A DNA stretch of 53,748 nt from contig CAJTPF010000021.1 in the NCBI GenBank assembly GCA_910578175.1, positions 1 through 53,748 of the forward strand, read 5' to 3'. Each line of letters begins with the position of its first letter. The stretch's first letter is position 1. Source of the DNA: an uncultured Lachnospiraceae bacterium. Lineage in GTDB: Bacteria; Bacillota; Clostridia; Lachnospirales; Lachnospiraceae. The notes under the pieces are model-generated. The model was not told the DNA's origin. It did no database searches and worked only from the letters and a program-made list of their open reading frames with translations. The translations under genes were made by a program, and so were the position numbers. Of this stretch, positions 44,803 through 53,748 are shown piece after piece.

Positions 44803-46758
44803 TCACCCAACAACATTCTGTTCCCTGCAATACTCCATATATTTCTCCTCCTCCATAGGTTTCGCAAAATAATAGCCCTGAAAATATTCACACCCCAGCG
44901 CCTTCATTTTCTCCAGATATTCCTGATTCTCAATACCTTCAACCACGATCTTGATCCCCAGTTCATGCAGCATTGCCACGGTACTTTCCAGCGCTTCCAT
45001 CTGGGTTTTATTATGAAAGGCATTCCATAGGATAAATTTATCAATCTTTACGATCTCAAACGGAAGTTCCAGAAGATAATTGATATTTGCATTTCCGCTT
45101 CCGTAATCGTCTAAAGAAAAGCTGATATCGGATTTCTGCAGTTCATTGATACTTTTTCTGACAATGGCAATAGAATTAATTTCTGCGGTTTCCGTTATCT
45201 CAAAATTGATCCAGTGAGGTTCCACATCAAATTCCTTCATAATATCGATAGCCTTTTTATCAATCCCATATTCCATACACTGTATGGTAGACAGATTTAC
45301 CTCTATGTATTGAACGCCGTATTCTTTCAGCCTGTTTTTATTTCTGCTGATAAAACGGCATACGTTTCTTAAAACAATCTCGCCGATCTTTAGGATCAGC
45401 CCGCCCTTTTCGGCGATGGGAATAAATTCTTCCGGTGAGATATAACCCATTGTAGCATTATCTTTTAATCTAATCAGGGCTTCGGCAGATACGATCTTAT
45501 CGTGGTGAGCCGAATAGATCGGCTGATAAACGATATCAAACCCTTCATGTTCCACCGCTGATTTTAAAAGCTGCATCGTATTGTATATACGCCGGACTTC
45601 TTTCAGGTCGATATCCTCTTTGTAATATATATCCTTTGCACTGTTTTGTGCCTTAATATATCCGTAATTGATATATTCATTAATATCTTCAAATGATAAC
45701 TCATCGGGCCGCAGATCCAGCACCAGCATCACCGGCTCTAATTTTATCCTGTAATTTCCGATTACAAAAGGATCTTTAAATTGCTCCGTAACTTTTTTCC
45801 CGTCGGATTCTGTAAAAATATATTCACTTTTATTAATGATCATGCCAAAGGCATCTTCACCCAGATAGTAAACCCTGGCTTTCGGATACGTCTGCTTAAA
45901 AAAATTCGCACACTTTTTCAACAGATTGTCTTCATATTTCATTCCGATCATTTCAAGATACATCTGAATGTTGGTAAAATATATGGCAACCAGTTGAAAA
46001 TCTTTTGTTTTTCTGCCGATCTTGCCTGTGCAGGCTTCTTCCGATACCTTTGCTCTGATATTTTGAAAAAATGCGTGTCTGGCATACACCTGGGTCGTGT
46101 AATCTACCACCTCTTCCAGATTCCTGATTCCCGTGCAGACCGCTATCAGGCTTAATGCATATCCGAAATTTTCTATCAGAATCCATGGAAATAAAAGCTG
46201 AATGGCGCCGCAGACTGCCTGAACCGCAATCATAATATATATGGTCATTTCTTCCCGCCTGGATAAGGATTTTTTATTCCATCCGGTATAAATAAAAGAA
46301 AACGTCCATAAGACAGCCACTATGACATATAAAGATGCCGCCGCATTTCCCTGATGATAAATCATATCATTATCAAAATAAAACAAAGAACGGTCAGATA
46401 AATTCTTAACCACAAGTCCCACGGCTCCCAAAAACGGTATGGCCACCATAAAAATGCATCTGGTATATTTCCTGTTTATCAAAAGCAGCACATAAATACA
46501 GCACACGAGGACGATACCTATATGCGCCAGGAAATATGCGCTCATATAGACGGTCAGCATGGTTTGGGTCAGGCCGGAATACATATCTGGGAAATACAGG
46601 CATACCGTATCTGCTGCAATGGATAATACTGTCAGCGAAAGCATTACCAGCAGAAGTCTGTATAACTTATTTTTAATATTATTTTTTGCGCCCATCATTA
46701 TACTTAACGTAATCAATATAAGTAATGCCGCAACATTATAATAAAGATTATATTTCAT
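44803..46758 (-). CDS. membrane EAL-domain protein, probably an active c-di-GMP phosphodiesterase
   Basis: This 651-residue protein has six or seven N-terminal membrane helices (about 5-215), a degenerate GGDEF-like region (about 250-380, with LGEDAF in place of GGDEF) and a full EAL domain (about 395-645). The EAL motif has E426 (SAEALIRL). Other catalytic landmarks are kept: VNLS, FEITETA, LDDYGSG, KIDK, EGIENQ and QGYYFAKP. It should cleave c-di-GMP at the inner membrane face. It follows a related degenerate gene by 52 bases in one transcript. Confidence 0.9.
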   Translation of the reverse strand: MKYNLYYNVAALLILITLSIMMGAKNNIKNKLYRLLLVMLSLTVLSIAADTVCLYFPDMYSGLTQTMLTVYMSAYFLAHIGIVLVCCIYVLLLINRKYTRCIFMVAIPFLGAVGLVVKNLSDRSLFYFDNDMIYHQGNAAASLYVIVAVLWTFSFIYTGWNKKSLSRREEMTIYIMIAVQAVCGAIQLLFPWILIENFGYALSLIAVCTGIRNLEEVVDYTTQVYARHAFFQNIRAKVSEEACTGKIGRKTKDFQLVAIYFTNIQMYLEMIGMKYEDNLLKKCANFFKQTYPKARVYYLGEDAFGMIINKSEYIFTESDGKKVTEQFKDPFVIGNYRIKLEPVMLVLDLRPDELSFEDINEYINYGYIKAQNSAKDIYYKEDIDLKEVRRIYNTMQLLKSAVEHEGFDIVYQPIYSAHHDKIVSAEALIRLKDNATMGYISPEEFIPIAEKGGLILKIGEIVLRNVCRFISRNKNRLKEYGVQYIEVNLSTIQCMEYGIDKKAIDIMKEFDVEPHWINFEITETAEINSIAIVRKSINELQKSDISFSLDDYGSGNANINYLLELPFEIVKIDKFILWNAFHNKTQMEALESTVAMLHELGIKIVVEGIENQEYLEKMKALGCEYFQGYYFAKPMEEEKYMEYCREQNVVG

Positions 46759-46810
46759 TTTTCATCCCCTTTTCCATCCTTTGTATCAAATAAAACAATT
46801 CTGATATCTG

Positions 46811-48691
46811 TCATGATAAGGTTTTAAGTTTGTAATAGTCGGCATTCAATTCCCTGAGTTTTCTAACCTGTGATTTATCCACAATTCCGTTCACCAGCAT
46901 TTTTGTTCCAAGTTTATGAGCCACTTCTATCTGTCTCTTCATCACGGTCTCATACTTTTCATCCGCATAAATAGATGCCGAGATGCTTTCATCCATTTCT
47001 ATATAACCTACGTCCATACTGGTGAGGTTGTCAAAATTGGATTTTCCCACGCCGTACTCTTCCAGAAAAATATCAATTCCCCTGAGTTTAAGTTTATCAA
47101 TATTGGATTTGATCGTATAATTCATATTGTTTAATACTTCATTGGAAACCCCAAAGGATATGGCTTCATTTGAAATATCATATCGCCGCATGGTTCTTAA
47201 GATCACTTCTACCATGTCATCCTGCATAAAATGTACATTTGAGAGGGAGATGCCTATCTTTCCGGCTCCCGCCAAAGCTTCATTATGTTCTGCCAGCATG
47301 GAACAGATTATGTCAAATAATTGCCGTTCTATGGTCACGACCTGCTCATTGTTTCCGCATTTTTTCAGAAATTCTCCATAAGTCATATCTTCATCCATAT
47401 AATCTTTCAGAAAAATCCCCACATAAGCCGCTTCTACTTTATCATCCGATGTACGGAAGATCGGTGTACAGCTTACCTTGATAAATCTGTCTTTTGCCAG
47501 TTTTGATATTATTTTTTCCAGCCTCTTCTTTTCCCGCTGCCTGCTGAACTCTGCCTGCCCTGCGGTGATCAGCCCGCCTTTATAGTATTTGAACTTATCC
47601 TGCAGGATTCTCGCCGCTTCCATGATATCTTCCAGATTTTCCACATCCGCGGGATATTCCAGTTCCAGAACGGAAGGATACATCCCCAGCCGCTTATCGT
47701 ATACTGCCAGTTCCTCTTGAAATGCATTATAGATCCCCCTTCGGTCCGATTCCATAAATTTCTCTTCGGAACCGGGATATAAGATCACAAACACATCCGA
47801 TTTAATCCGGTATGCCAGCATATGCCTGCGTATTTCTTTCAGACGTCTTCCCGCCTGTTTAATCAGATCATCAAATATTTTATTTTCATAAATGACACGA
47901 TAATCCTCCAGTTCTCCGAAGTATATGTAGACCAGCCGGAATTTCCGCTGGTGATTCACGTTTTTATATATTTCTTCTTTAAAACAGCCGTAATTCAGCA
48001 GGGAAGTTTCAACATCAATGATCTCCCTGGGATTCTGAACATTCATTACAAGAACCACCGCACCGATGGCTACCGCAAAGCTTTCAAACTGCAGGGAAGA
48101 AACAAAATACTGGATGATAAAACCTGTTGCCAGCACGATCACATATGCATAAGACGGTATGAGTTTATGCCGGCCTATTTCTTTTCTGTGACGGAACAAT
48201 ATACTGACGGATACAGCATAAGCATAATAGAAATCCGCTATGTACACAAGCCATATAAAACCGCCTCTGTGATAATCTCCCGCCCCGTCCAGATAAAATA
48301 TCCAGTTTGAAACGGGATTTCCCATCAATATGATCAAAACCGCGATAAACGGAAAAAAGTAAATCAAATCCGTTTTCCCGTCCGCCTTGTCATATGGACG
48401 GACCAGAAAGTAGTTATAAAAAAATATCGTCAAACACAGTCCGGTATGGGATATAAAATTTACGTATATGGCAAATATGCGGATGCCGTTATACGATTCT
48501 ATATCACTGACATAATCGACCATGTTCCACGAAATCATGCCGGAAACTGCCAGCACGATTGTCAGTGCCAGCAGGAATCCCAGTATTTTTGACCGGATCG
48601 TTGATACTTTACGGTGCTCAGCATTCATAATAACAAGTAAGATCACGCAGGTAATGATTGCTGCTAGATTAAAATATAAAACATACTCCAT
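46811..48691 (-). CDS. membrane protein with degenerate EAL domain
   Basis: This 626-residue paralogue of the downstream EAL protein has the same plan: about seven membrane helices, a GGDEF-like middle region and an EAL-fold C-terminus (about 375-625). The catalytic residues are gone. The EAL motif reads AAYVG, the DDFG loop reads LEEYGVG, and EGVE reads NGIV. It should not hydrolyse c-di-GMP but could bind it or regulate its partner. A promoter at 48757-48785 precedes it. Confidence 0.85.
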   Translation of the reverse strand: MEYVLYFNLAAIITCVILLVIMNAEHRKVSTIRSKILGFLLALTIVLAVSGMISWNMVDYVSDIESYNGIRIFAIYVNFISHTGLCLTIFFYNYFLVRPYDKADGKTDLIYFFPFIAVLIILMGNPVSNWIFYLDGAGDYHRGGFIWLVYIADFYYAYAVSVSILFRHRKEIGRHKLIPSYAYVIVLATGFIIQYFVSSLQFESFAVAIGAVVLVMNVQNPREIIDVETSLLNYGCFKEEIYKNVNHQRKFRLVYIYFGELEDYRVIYENKIFDDLIKQAGRRLKEIRRHMLAYRIKSDVFVILYPGSEEKFMESDRRGIYNAFQEELAVYDKRLGMYPSVLELEYPADVENLEDIMEAARILQDKFKYYKGGLITAGQAEFSRQREKKRLEKIISKLAKDRFIKVSCTPIFRTSDDKVEAAYVGIFLKDYMDEDMTYGEFLKKCGNNEQVVTIERQLFDIICSMLAEHNEALAGAGKIGISLSNVHFMQDDMVEVILRTMRRYDISNEAISFGVSNEVLNNMNYTIKSNIDKLKLRGIDIFLEEYGVGKSNFDNLTSMDVGYIEMDESISASIYADEKYETVMKRQIEVAHKLGTKMLVNGIVDKSQVRKLRELNADYYKLKTLS

Positions 48692-48756
48692 AAGATCGCT
48701 CCATTATCATAACTTCCTCAATTTATCCGAAAAAATCACTCAGATCCTTTTCTTTA

Positions 48757-48785
48757 ATAATAGCATAAAAATGGAGTATTTACAA
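48757..48785 (-). promoter_or_regulatory. promoter of the EAL gene pair
   Basis: The minus strand reads TTGTAA (48785-48780), 17 bases, TATTAT (48762-48757) preceded by TGC. It lies just beyond the stop of the LtaS-like gene, giving a leader of about 60 bases. Confidence 0.5.
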
Positions 48786-48791
48786 CAACTG

Positions 48792-50810
48792 CTATCTTTG
48801 AATTTTCTTCATATTTTCCATAAATGTTGAATAATTCTTCTTATCCCCGAAATAATCCTGATAAAACACCTGGTCGCAGAACCGGATCTCATCGACCAGC
48901 TCTTTTGCTTCCGTTCTGAACTGCTGCTGATATTCTTCCGAAACCACATCGCTGACATAGAGAAGATTATTCAGGCTTCTGCAGACGATGCCGTCTCCGA
49001 TAAAAATCCCGTAAGCCCTCGAATAAAGCACGGATTCCCGGCTGGTAAAAACAGAATTTCCATAATACATATTCTCATATGTGCGGATACCTAATAAATC
49101 CAGAATCGTCGGTACCATATCGGCAGTACATGTAAACTTATCAATCTTCTGATGTTCCAGATTTTTATCATAGATCATTAACGGTACTTTATATAAATCG
49201 GTATAATAATTCTCTGTATCATAATCTTCTATGTCTTTCACATAGTTGCTAAGCTGCTGATAATAACAGTTATGATCTCCGAACATTACGATCGTCGTGT
49301 GATCCAGAAGTCCCTTTTCTTCCAGGTCCTTCATCATTACTCCCAGAGCCTTGTCAAATTCCATGACTGTGGATACATAATTCATAAGAATCGCTTCTTC
49401 TTTCGTTCCCTTAGGCGTATATACGCTCCTGAGCTTTTCCATATGTTCCTTCAGATTATCTCTTTCATAATAGATTCCATGCATGGTTATGGTAGTGATA
49501 TACGTATAAAATCTTTTATCAGAAGGAAACATCATATCTTTACATGTTTCTATCATTTCAGAGTCCAGATTTCTTTCACCGTTTGATAAATAATCATGCA
49601 TGGTGGTTTCTTTTATTTTTCCTTCCGCCAGCATTTTATCCGCCATGTCATACATATCATAAGAATCCGTCAGACTCTCAAATCCAAATATTTTATGGGT
49701 CTTTTCCCGGTTATAAAAAGATTTGAAGCCATTATGGAAAGAGCGGGTCTGTATATTTTCATCCACCAGCGCCCGCATCAGATTTGGCACGGTCTGGGGT
49801 AATGTATTATATTCAAAATCGTAATCCACATATGCATCCGTGGGATAACTGCCCAAAATACTGAGGGTTTCGGATATATCCGTCTTTTCTCTGGAATGAA
49901 AGTTTGTCATTACCACACTTTCATCATAAAACCTCGTGAGATTCGGAAACAGATATTGAATCTGCTCTTCTGTCAGATCCAGTCCGTTGGGATATTCCCC
50001 GCTTTTGATAAACGAAAACCATTCAAATGTTTCCACCAGCATAACAATAACATTATTTTCAGAGGATACTCCGAATTTGGGTGATTCTTCCGTAATCGTC
50101 TTATAGAGAAATTCATCTATTTTATCGGAACTCATGTATTCGGTATCCGTATATACTATTCCTTTTGCAAATTCGTTTACCACATTACCTATGATTCCCA
50201 TGCTGGAATAATTAGAACCCTGGCTGTTATTAATCATCTTGGAATATTTATCTACCGTTCCCGAATTATTATCTGCCACTGCAAATAACGAACACGCCAG
50301 AAAAAGAAGTCCTGCGGCGGCAGATATGAGCCTGTTTTTTGCTCTTACTTCCAGAACCGTATTTCTCCGTACCGCTCTCAGACCAAACACGATATATATT
50401 ATACAAAAGAAAAGAGAAGCATAAAAAGCAATAAAATTCATCGGTATGCTTTCCAGAATACCCATTGCATCATTTCTCAGGCTTAACATTCCATAGTCAA
50501 AATACTGCCCCGTCATATCGTATACGATCACAAATCCCAGATCCAGAATGGTCTGTACCAGTAACAGCACGATACAGATTCCAAGCCTGATTTTATTTTT
50601 TCGCACCAGTCCGACAAGACAGGCAATGAATCCCAGGATACCCAGTTCAATAAACGGACGCGTAATGACCGGATCGTTTTCAACGGCTAAAACCGAAACC
50701 ATTTCGATCAAAACCGCTGCCAGCACATACATCAATATTACAATGTTTTTCTTTCCCCATCGAAATATGCGGCTACTATACTTCTTCATTTGTTTTTCTT
50801 TCATTATCAA
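48792..50810 (-). CDS. LtaS-like sulfatase-fold enzyme (phosphoglycerol transferase family)
   Basis: This 672-residue protein has about five N-terminal membrane helices (20-180) and an extracytoplasmic alkaline-phosphatase-fold domain (about 250-640). Expected LTA synthase residues are E260, the catalytic T310 (EKTDISE), the histidine in MHGIYY, and the Asp-His pair in MFGDHN. It should transfer phosphoglycerol or a similar group outside the membrane, to lipoteichoic acid or a glycan. The frame opens at a TTG with AAAGG seven bases upstream; ATG codons at residues 3 and 8 are alternatives. It follows the unknown membrane protein gene by 55 bases. Confidence 0.88.
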   Translation of the reverse strand: MIMKEKQMKKYSSRIFRWGKKNIVILMYVLAAVLIEMVSVLAVENDPVITRPFIELGILGFIACLVGLVRKNKIRLGICIVLLLVQTILDLGFVIVYDMTGQYFDYGMLSLRNDAMGILESIPMNFIAFYASLFFCIIYIVFGLRAVRRNTVLEVRAKNRLISAAAGLLFLACSLFAVADNNSGTVDKYSKMINNSQGSNYSSMGIIGNVVNEFAKGIVYTDTEYMSSDKIDEFLYKTITEESPKFGVSSENNVIVMLVETFEWFSFIKSGEYPNGLDLTEEQIQYLFPNLTRFYDESVVMTNFHSREKTDISETLSILGSYPTDAYVDYDFEYNTLPQTVPNLMRALVDENIQTRSFHNGFKSFYNREKTHKIFGFESLTDSYDMYDMADKMLAEGKIKETTMHDYLSNGERNLDSEMIETCKDMMFPSDKRFYTYITTITMHGIYYERDNLKEHMEKLRSVYTPKGTKEEAILMNYVSTVMEFDKALGVMMKDLEEKGLLDHTTIVMFGDHNCYYQQLSNYVKDIEDYDTENYYTDLYKVPLMIYDKNLEHQKIDKFTCTADMVPTILDLLGIRTYENMYYGNSVFTSRESVLYSRAYGIFIGDGIVCRSLNNLLYVSDVVSEEYQQQFRTEAKELVDEIRFCDQVFYQDYFGDKKNYSTFMENMKKIQR

Positions 50811-50865
50811 TTGATTACCTTTCTAAAATGTTTCAATCCTTTTTTCAAACTCTCTTTTAAACCCT

Positions 50866-51564
50866 CTAGAAAAAATAGATTAATAATACAAAAAGATATG
50901 TTTTACTGATGCTCCTGTCTGTCAGCAGGTAAATCCAGCCAAACAGTAAATTAAGCAGAAAATAGGTAAGCGACAGTGTATTGGCTCCTATCAGCAAATC
51001 ATATACGCCAACCGTAAGAGCCAGAATTGCACCTCCCCAGATAAACCGGCTTCTGCCTTTTCCGATCAGCAGTTCCGCAAACTTCTGGGCACACCGGATC
51101 ATCAGTACCATAAAACCGCATTTGATGGCGTTACGAAATAGCATTCCGATATTTCCCATCAGCTCATATCCGGTTATTTTTACCCCCATGTCATGAAAAG
51201 GTTTTACTTCAAATCCAATCTGTGCACTTATGAGCAGTATGGCTGAAATGGATAATAAGGCCAGCAGTATCATATTTTTTCCGGGCAGCTCTTTTCCTCT
51301 GGTTTTCGGATTCATAAGCACATTTACATTCCAGTATTTTCTGCATACAACGGCGATCACAACGATTTCCACTGCCCAGAGCACGCAGGTTATGATCTCT
51401 TCAAATAAATGACGCAATGCGCCGTAATCTACATAGTCGAACATCGGCGCCAGATATTCTCCGATAAAAGGCGTAACCACAATGCAGCACAGTGCAATGC
51501 AGTATATCACCGCCAGTGGCAGAACATCCATATTCTTTTCTTCTGTTATTTTATTTTCCAACAT
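50866..51564 (-). CDS. multi-pass membrane protein, function unknown
   Basis: This 232-residue protein has about six membrane helices. AGGAG precedes the ATG, and a near-perfect promoter lies 32-59 bases upstream. The last 45 residues recall the end of CPBP/CAAX-type membrane proteases, but the glutamate and histidine motifs of that family are not seen, so I do not assign it. It leads the transcript with the LtaS-like gene and may be its partner. Confidence 0.75.
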   Translation of the reverse strand: MLENKITEEKNMDVLPLAVIYCIALCCIVVTPFIGEYLAPMFDYVDYGALRHLFEEIITCVLWAVEIVVIAVVCRKYWNVNVLMNPKTRGKELPGKNMILLALLSISAILLISAQIGFEVKPFHDMGVKITGYELMGNIGMLFRNAIKCGFMVLMIRCAQKFAELLIGKGRSRFIWGGAILALTVGVYDLLIGANTLSLTYFLLNLLFGWIYLLTDRSISKTYLFVLLIYFF

Positions 51565-51595
51565 TGATTATCTCCTGTTTCTGTCTAATGCTGTT

Positions 51596-51623
51596 ATTAT
51601 AATACAATCAAATCATATGTCAA
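51596..51623 (-). promoter_or_regulatory. consensus promoter upstream of the membrane protein / LtaS-like operon
   Basis: The minus strand reads TTGACA (51623-51618), 16 bases, TATAAT (51601-51596): both hexamers are exact consensus. The leader before the ATG at 51564 is about 25 bases and contains AGGAG. Strong constitutive expression is expected. The stretch from here to 51707 shows nothing else. Confidence 0.75.
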
Positions 51624-51707
51624 GTTATGAACATAATATCAGTATTTGTATATATTTAATAATTATACTTTATACAGGAGTCCATTTATAATTGCCGGTG
51701 AAACTGC

Positions 51708-52285
51708 CTATTTATCTAACAAATTTATCTTCTCCATGAGATAGCGGAAAACACTCTTCTCCTCTACAATAATCTTTGCCTGACATATCATTCCGTTTAT
51801 TATGATTCCTTTATCACCATGTCTGTTCATTACCGTTGTCTTTTCGCATTTAACTCTTACCAGATAATAGTATACTCCTGAATTACTGTCAACCTTAATA
51901 TCTTTCGCAATAGTATCAATGATTCCGGTAAAATAACCATATTCAGAAGAAGGATATGCTGCAAATTTCCACTTTTATAATTATAGGATTTTAAGGTCAT
52001 TTCACATTCTTCTTTTTTTCCTTCAGTTTAATCTGTTCCTGTATTGATTCTATATTTTCCTTCATATCAGGTTCATCAACTGCTTTCTGAAGTTCCTTAA
52101 TCTGATTATTATACTGCAATTCCGTTGCCTCATAATCGAAAATAAAGCTGTTGATAAGACTATAAAAATAACTGTCCGATAATTCAAATGAATTGTTTCG
52201 GTTTATAATACCTTCCTTCGTCTGTTCATATTTACGGATTCTCTCTTCACAGTCATTTATGGATTCACGGATTGACTCTGCATCC
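51708..52285 (-). pseudogene. broken HlyD-type bacteriocin-secretion accessory protein
   Basis: Translation of the minus strand in shifting frames gives one recognisable protein. A coiled-coil part (about 52285-52000, from YQKDAESIRES) ends in a TGA. A short piece continues one frame over (EECEMTLKS). The C-terminal part (about 51955-51708, AAYPSSEYGYFTGIID ... to LLDK stop) is back in another frame. This matches the membrane-fusion protein partner of bacteriocin ABC exporters. The N-terminal half is missing, and at least two single-base shifts are present, one at a run of seven A. Confidence 0.8.
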
Positions 52286-53670
52286 TTTTGATATTGTAGT
52301 TATATCTTTTGCGTATGTCCGGATGGTCCTGTCCAATGCCTGCTCCATAATAGAGTCCAAATGACTGGTTGCTTCATCCAATATCAGAATATCCGGTTTT
52401 TTCAATATAACTCTGGCTATGGCAAGCCTTTGTCTCTGTCCGCCGGAAAGATTGGCTCCGTTTTCTTCCAGTCTGGTTTCATAGCGCAATGGAAGCTGGT
52501 TGATAAAATCATGTGCCTGTGCCATTTTTGCCGCCTCAATAACGTCCTCTATCTCTGCATAATCCAATCCCAAAGTGAGATTCTCCAAAATACTTCCGCT
52601 GAACAAAAATGTTTCCTGCGGGATATATGCCATCTTCTCTCTTAATCGCTCAATCTGTATATCTTCTATATTATTTCCGTCAATCAGTATTTCTCCTTTT
52701 TCAGCCGAATACATATGTAACAACAATTTTGACAATGTGGTTTTTCCAGAACCGCTTTCCCCTACAAATGCTACCTTCTGTCCTTTTTCAATTTTTAAAT
52801 TAATATTTTCCAATACCTGCTTTCTTTTTCCGTACCGGAAATCAAGATTTCTTATTTCAATTTCTCCCGTTAATTTATCGGGAGATAATTTCCTATATTC
52901 CGCTTCTGTTTTCTCAACCTCCAAATCTAAAATTTCTCCTAAACGGTCAGCCGCCACAACCGCCGTCTGAATCTGAGGCTGTATATTAATGAGATTTTTA
53001 ATCGGGTCCAGAAAATACACTAACAACGAATTAAATGTAATTAATCCGCCTATTGTAATTTCTCCCCGAATGGCACAGACAGCTCCTGCCCATAAAATGA
53101 TAACGCCTCCCACAAGTTCAATAAAGACTTTAAGCGAGGATTGCAGATTGCTGACCCAGTTCAGATGAAATATGCTTTTCAGCAATCTTACAAATCTAAT
53201 TTCTGTTTCAGTTTTTGCTTTGCCTTCTGCATTATATGCTTTTATGGTCTGTATGCCATTCAGTGATTCTACCAGATAGGATGTAAGCTGCGCATTGTCC
53301 TCCATCTGTTTCCGATTCAATTTCTCATACCATCGGTTGAATGTGATTACTATTATCAGGTACAAAATCACCATCAGAACTGCAATTCCAAACATTTTCC
53401 CATTCTGCATATATAAAATAACTGCTCCGGCTGTTGCCATCAAAGTATCTATCATAATCGTTAATGTTGCTCCGGCAATTGCTTCCCTGACGTTCGAGGC
53501 GTCGTTGAATCTTGAAATAATTTCTCCCAATTTTCTGGTTCCAAAAAAATTCATCGGGAGTTCCAATACATGACGATAATATCCTAAAAGCAATGCGATA
53601 TCCAGTTTTTGACTGAGATATAATAACAGATGGGAACGGAATCCATTAAGCAACACCTTAAATATATGGA
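52265..53670 (-). pseudogene. truncated bacteriocin-type ABC exporter (both ends lost)
   Basis: About 468 codons remain, read from an interrupted 5' end near 53670. The membrane region (including ELPMNFFGTRKLGEIISRFND) and most of the ATPase domain are present: Walker A GESGSGKTT, Q loop PQETFLFSG, signature LSGGQRQRLAIAR and Walker B ILILDEATSHLD. The N-terminal C39 peptidase domain usual in this family is absent. The frame runs into unrelated codons after KDITTI, before the H-loop histidine. The 3' end is joined directly to the broken HlyD gene by a deletion. It cannot be a working exporter. Confidence 0.85.
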
Positions 53671-53748
53671 TAGTCTACAATAAACTGGACAAATTTTTAA
53701 GGTCATATAATATAAAACCAATAAACAAAGGAGCAGCCAATATGACCG
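53671..53748 (+). mobile_element. probable end of an insertion element interrupting the ABC transporter gene
   Basis: ABC transporter coding stops abruptly near 53670. Beyond it lies AT-rich non-coding sequence containing CAATAAACTGGACAAAT, which resembles terminal repeats of IS3-type elements. A possible gene start follows on the plus strand. The other end lies outside the window, so family and length cannot be fixed and this remains inference. Confidence 0.4.
53742..53748 (+). CDS. start of a gene running off the right edge (partial)
   Basis: An AGGAG site lies eight bases before the ATG at 53742, and only the first two codons (Met-Thr) are in the window. Its position just inside the presumed element end suggests a transposase, but this cannot be tested here. 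Confidence 0.4.

Noticed and set aside
50866..51564. CPBP/CAAX protease assignment for the 232-residue membrane protein
   Set aside because: Only the last helices recall that family; the catalytic glutamates and histidines are missing.
51985..53705. Shared 12-mer TTTTAAGGTCAT in the broken HlyD gene and at the right-edge element
   Set aside because: In the HlyD copy it is ordinary coding sequence; one 12-base match in AT-rich DNA is not evidence of a target duplication.

Overview
The window looks like a chromosomal segment of a Clostridia-class Firmicute, most likely a Lachnospiraceae-type gut or soil anaerobe. This is inferred from gene content: RlmD, YhaM, MutS2, TrmL, VanW, an orphan AIR-synthase-like protein, a DUF4080-type radical SAM protein, LCP and LtaS-like proteins. 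Purine-rich ribosome binding sites and TTGACA/TATAAT-type promoters agree with it. No tRNA, rRNA, CRISPR array or prophage was seen. The genus cannot be named from the sequence alone.

Layout. (1) 1-18.4 kb is mostly housekeeping: rlmD, yhaM, a membrane-anchored HtrA-like protein that has lost its catalytic triad, then mutS2 with a response regulator/histidine kinase pair. A tightly packed minus-strand run follows (VanW, AIR-synthase-like, Lrp/AsnC regulator, aminotransferase, trmL), preceded by a 35-residue membrane protein. After that come a TPR-like membrane protein, a DEDDh exonuclease, endonuclease III and a radical SAM protein. (2) 18.5-23.0 kb holds a chemoreceptor and a large protein with a cyclic-nucleotide-binding-like N-terminus, arranged as one operon. 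(3) 23.1-27.6 kb is a four-gene membrane glycosylation module: polyprenyl-phosphate GT2, hexapeptide acyltransferase, UPF0104/AglD-like membrane protein and a GT-C transferase. The UDP-glucose dehydrogenase ugd diverges from it. (4) 29.2-42.9 kb is one long minus-strand surface-polysaccharide operon, from an initiating sugar-1-phosphate transferase through four glycosyltransferases, polymerase, flippase and a second GT-C protein. It carries the complete GDP-D-glycero-D-manno-heptose pathway in three ORFs, two of which are fusions (GmhB-GmhA and polymerase-HddC). (5) An LCP ligase diverges from the operon. (6) 44.8-51.6 kb has two paralogous membrane EAL proteins (one apparently active, one degenerate), an LtaS-like sulfatase-fold enzyme and an unknown membrane protein. 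(7) 51.7-53.7 kb is a decayed bacteriocin-export locus (HlyD-like plus ABC transporter), interrupted at the right edge by what looks like an insertion element.

How it works together. The heptose operon should make GDP-heptose from sedoheptulose-7-phosphate, build a repeat unit on undecaprenyl phosphate, flip it (Wzx), polymerise it (Wzy domain) and attach it to the wall (LCP). UDP-glucuronate from Ugd may feed the same glycan. The two GT-C proteins probably decorate glycans on the outer face of the membrane.

The main points for a second look are the polymerase-HddC fusion with its lysine-rich insert, the GmhB-GmhA fusion, the pseudo-HtrA, the MCP/cNMP-like pair, the 35-residue membrane protein and the active/inactive EAL pair.
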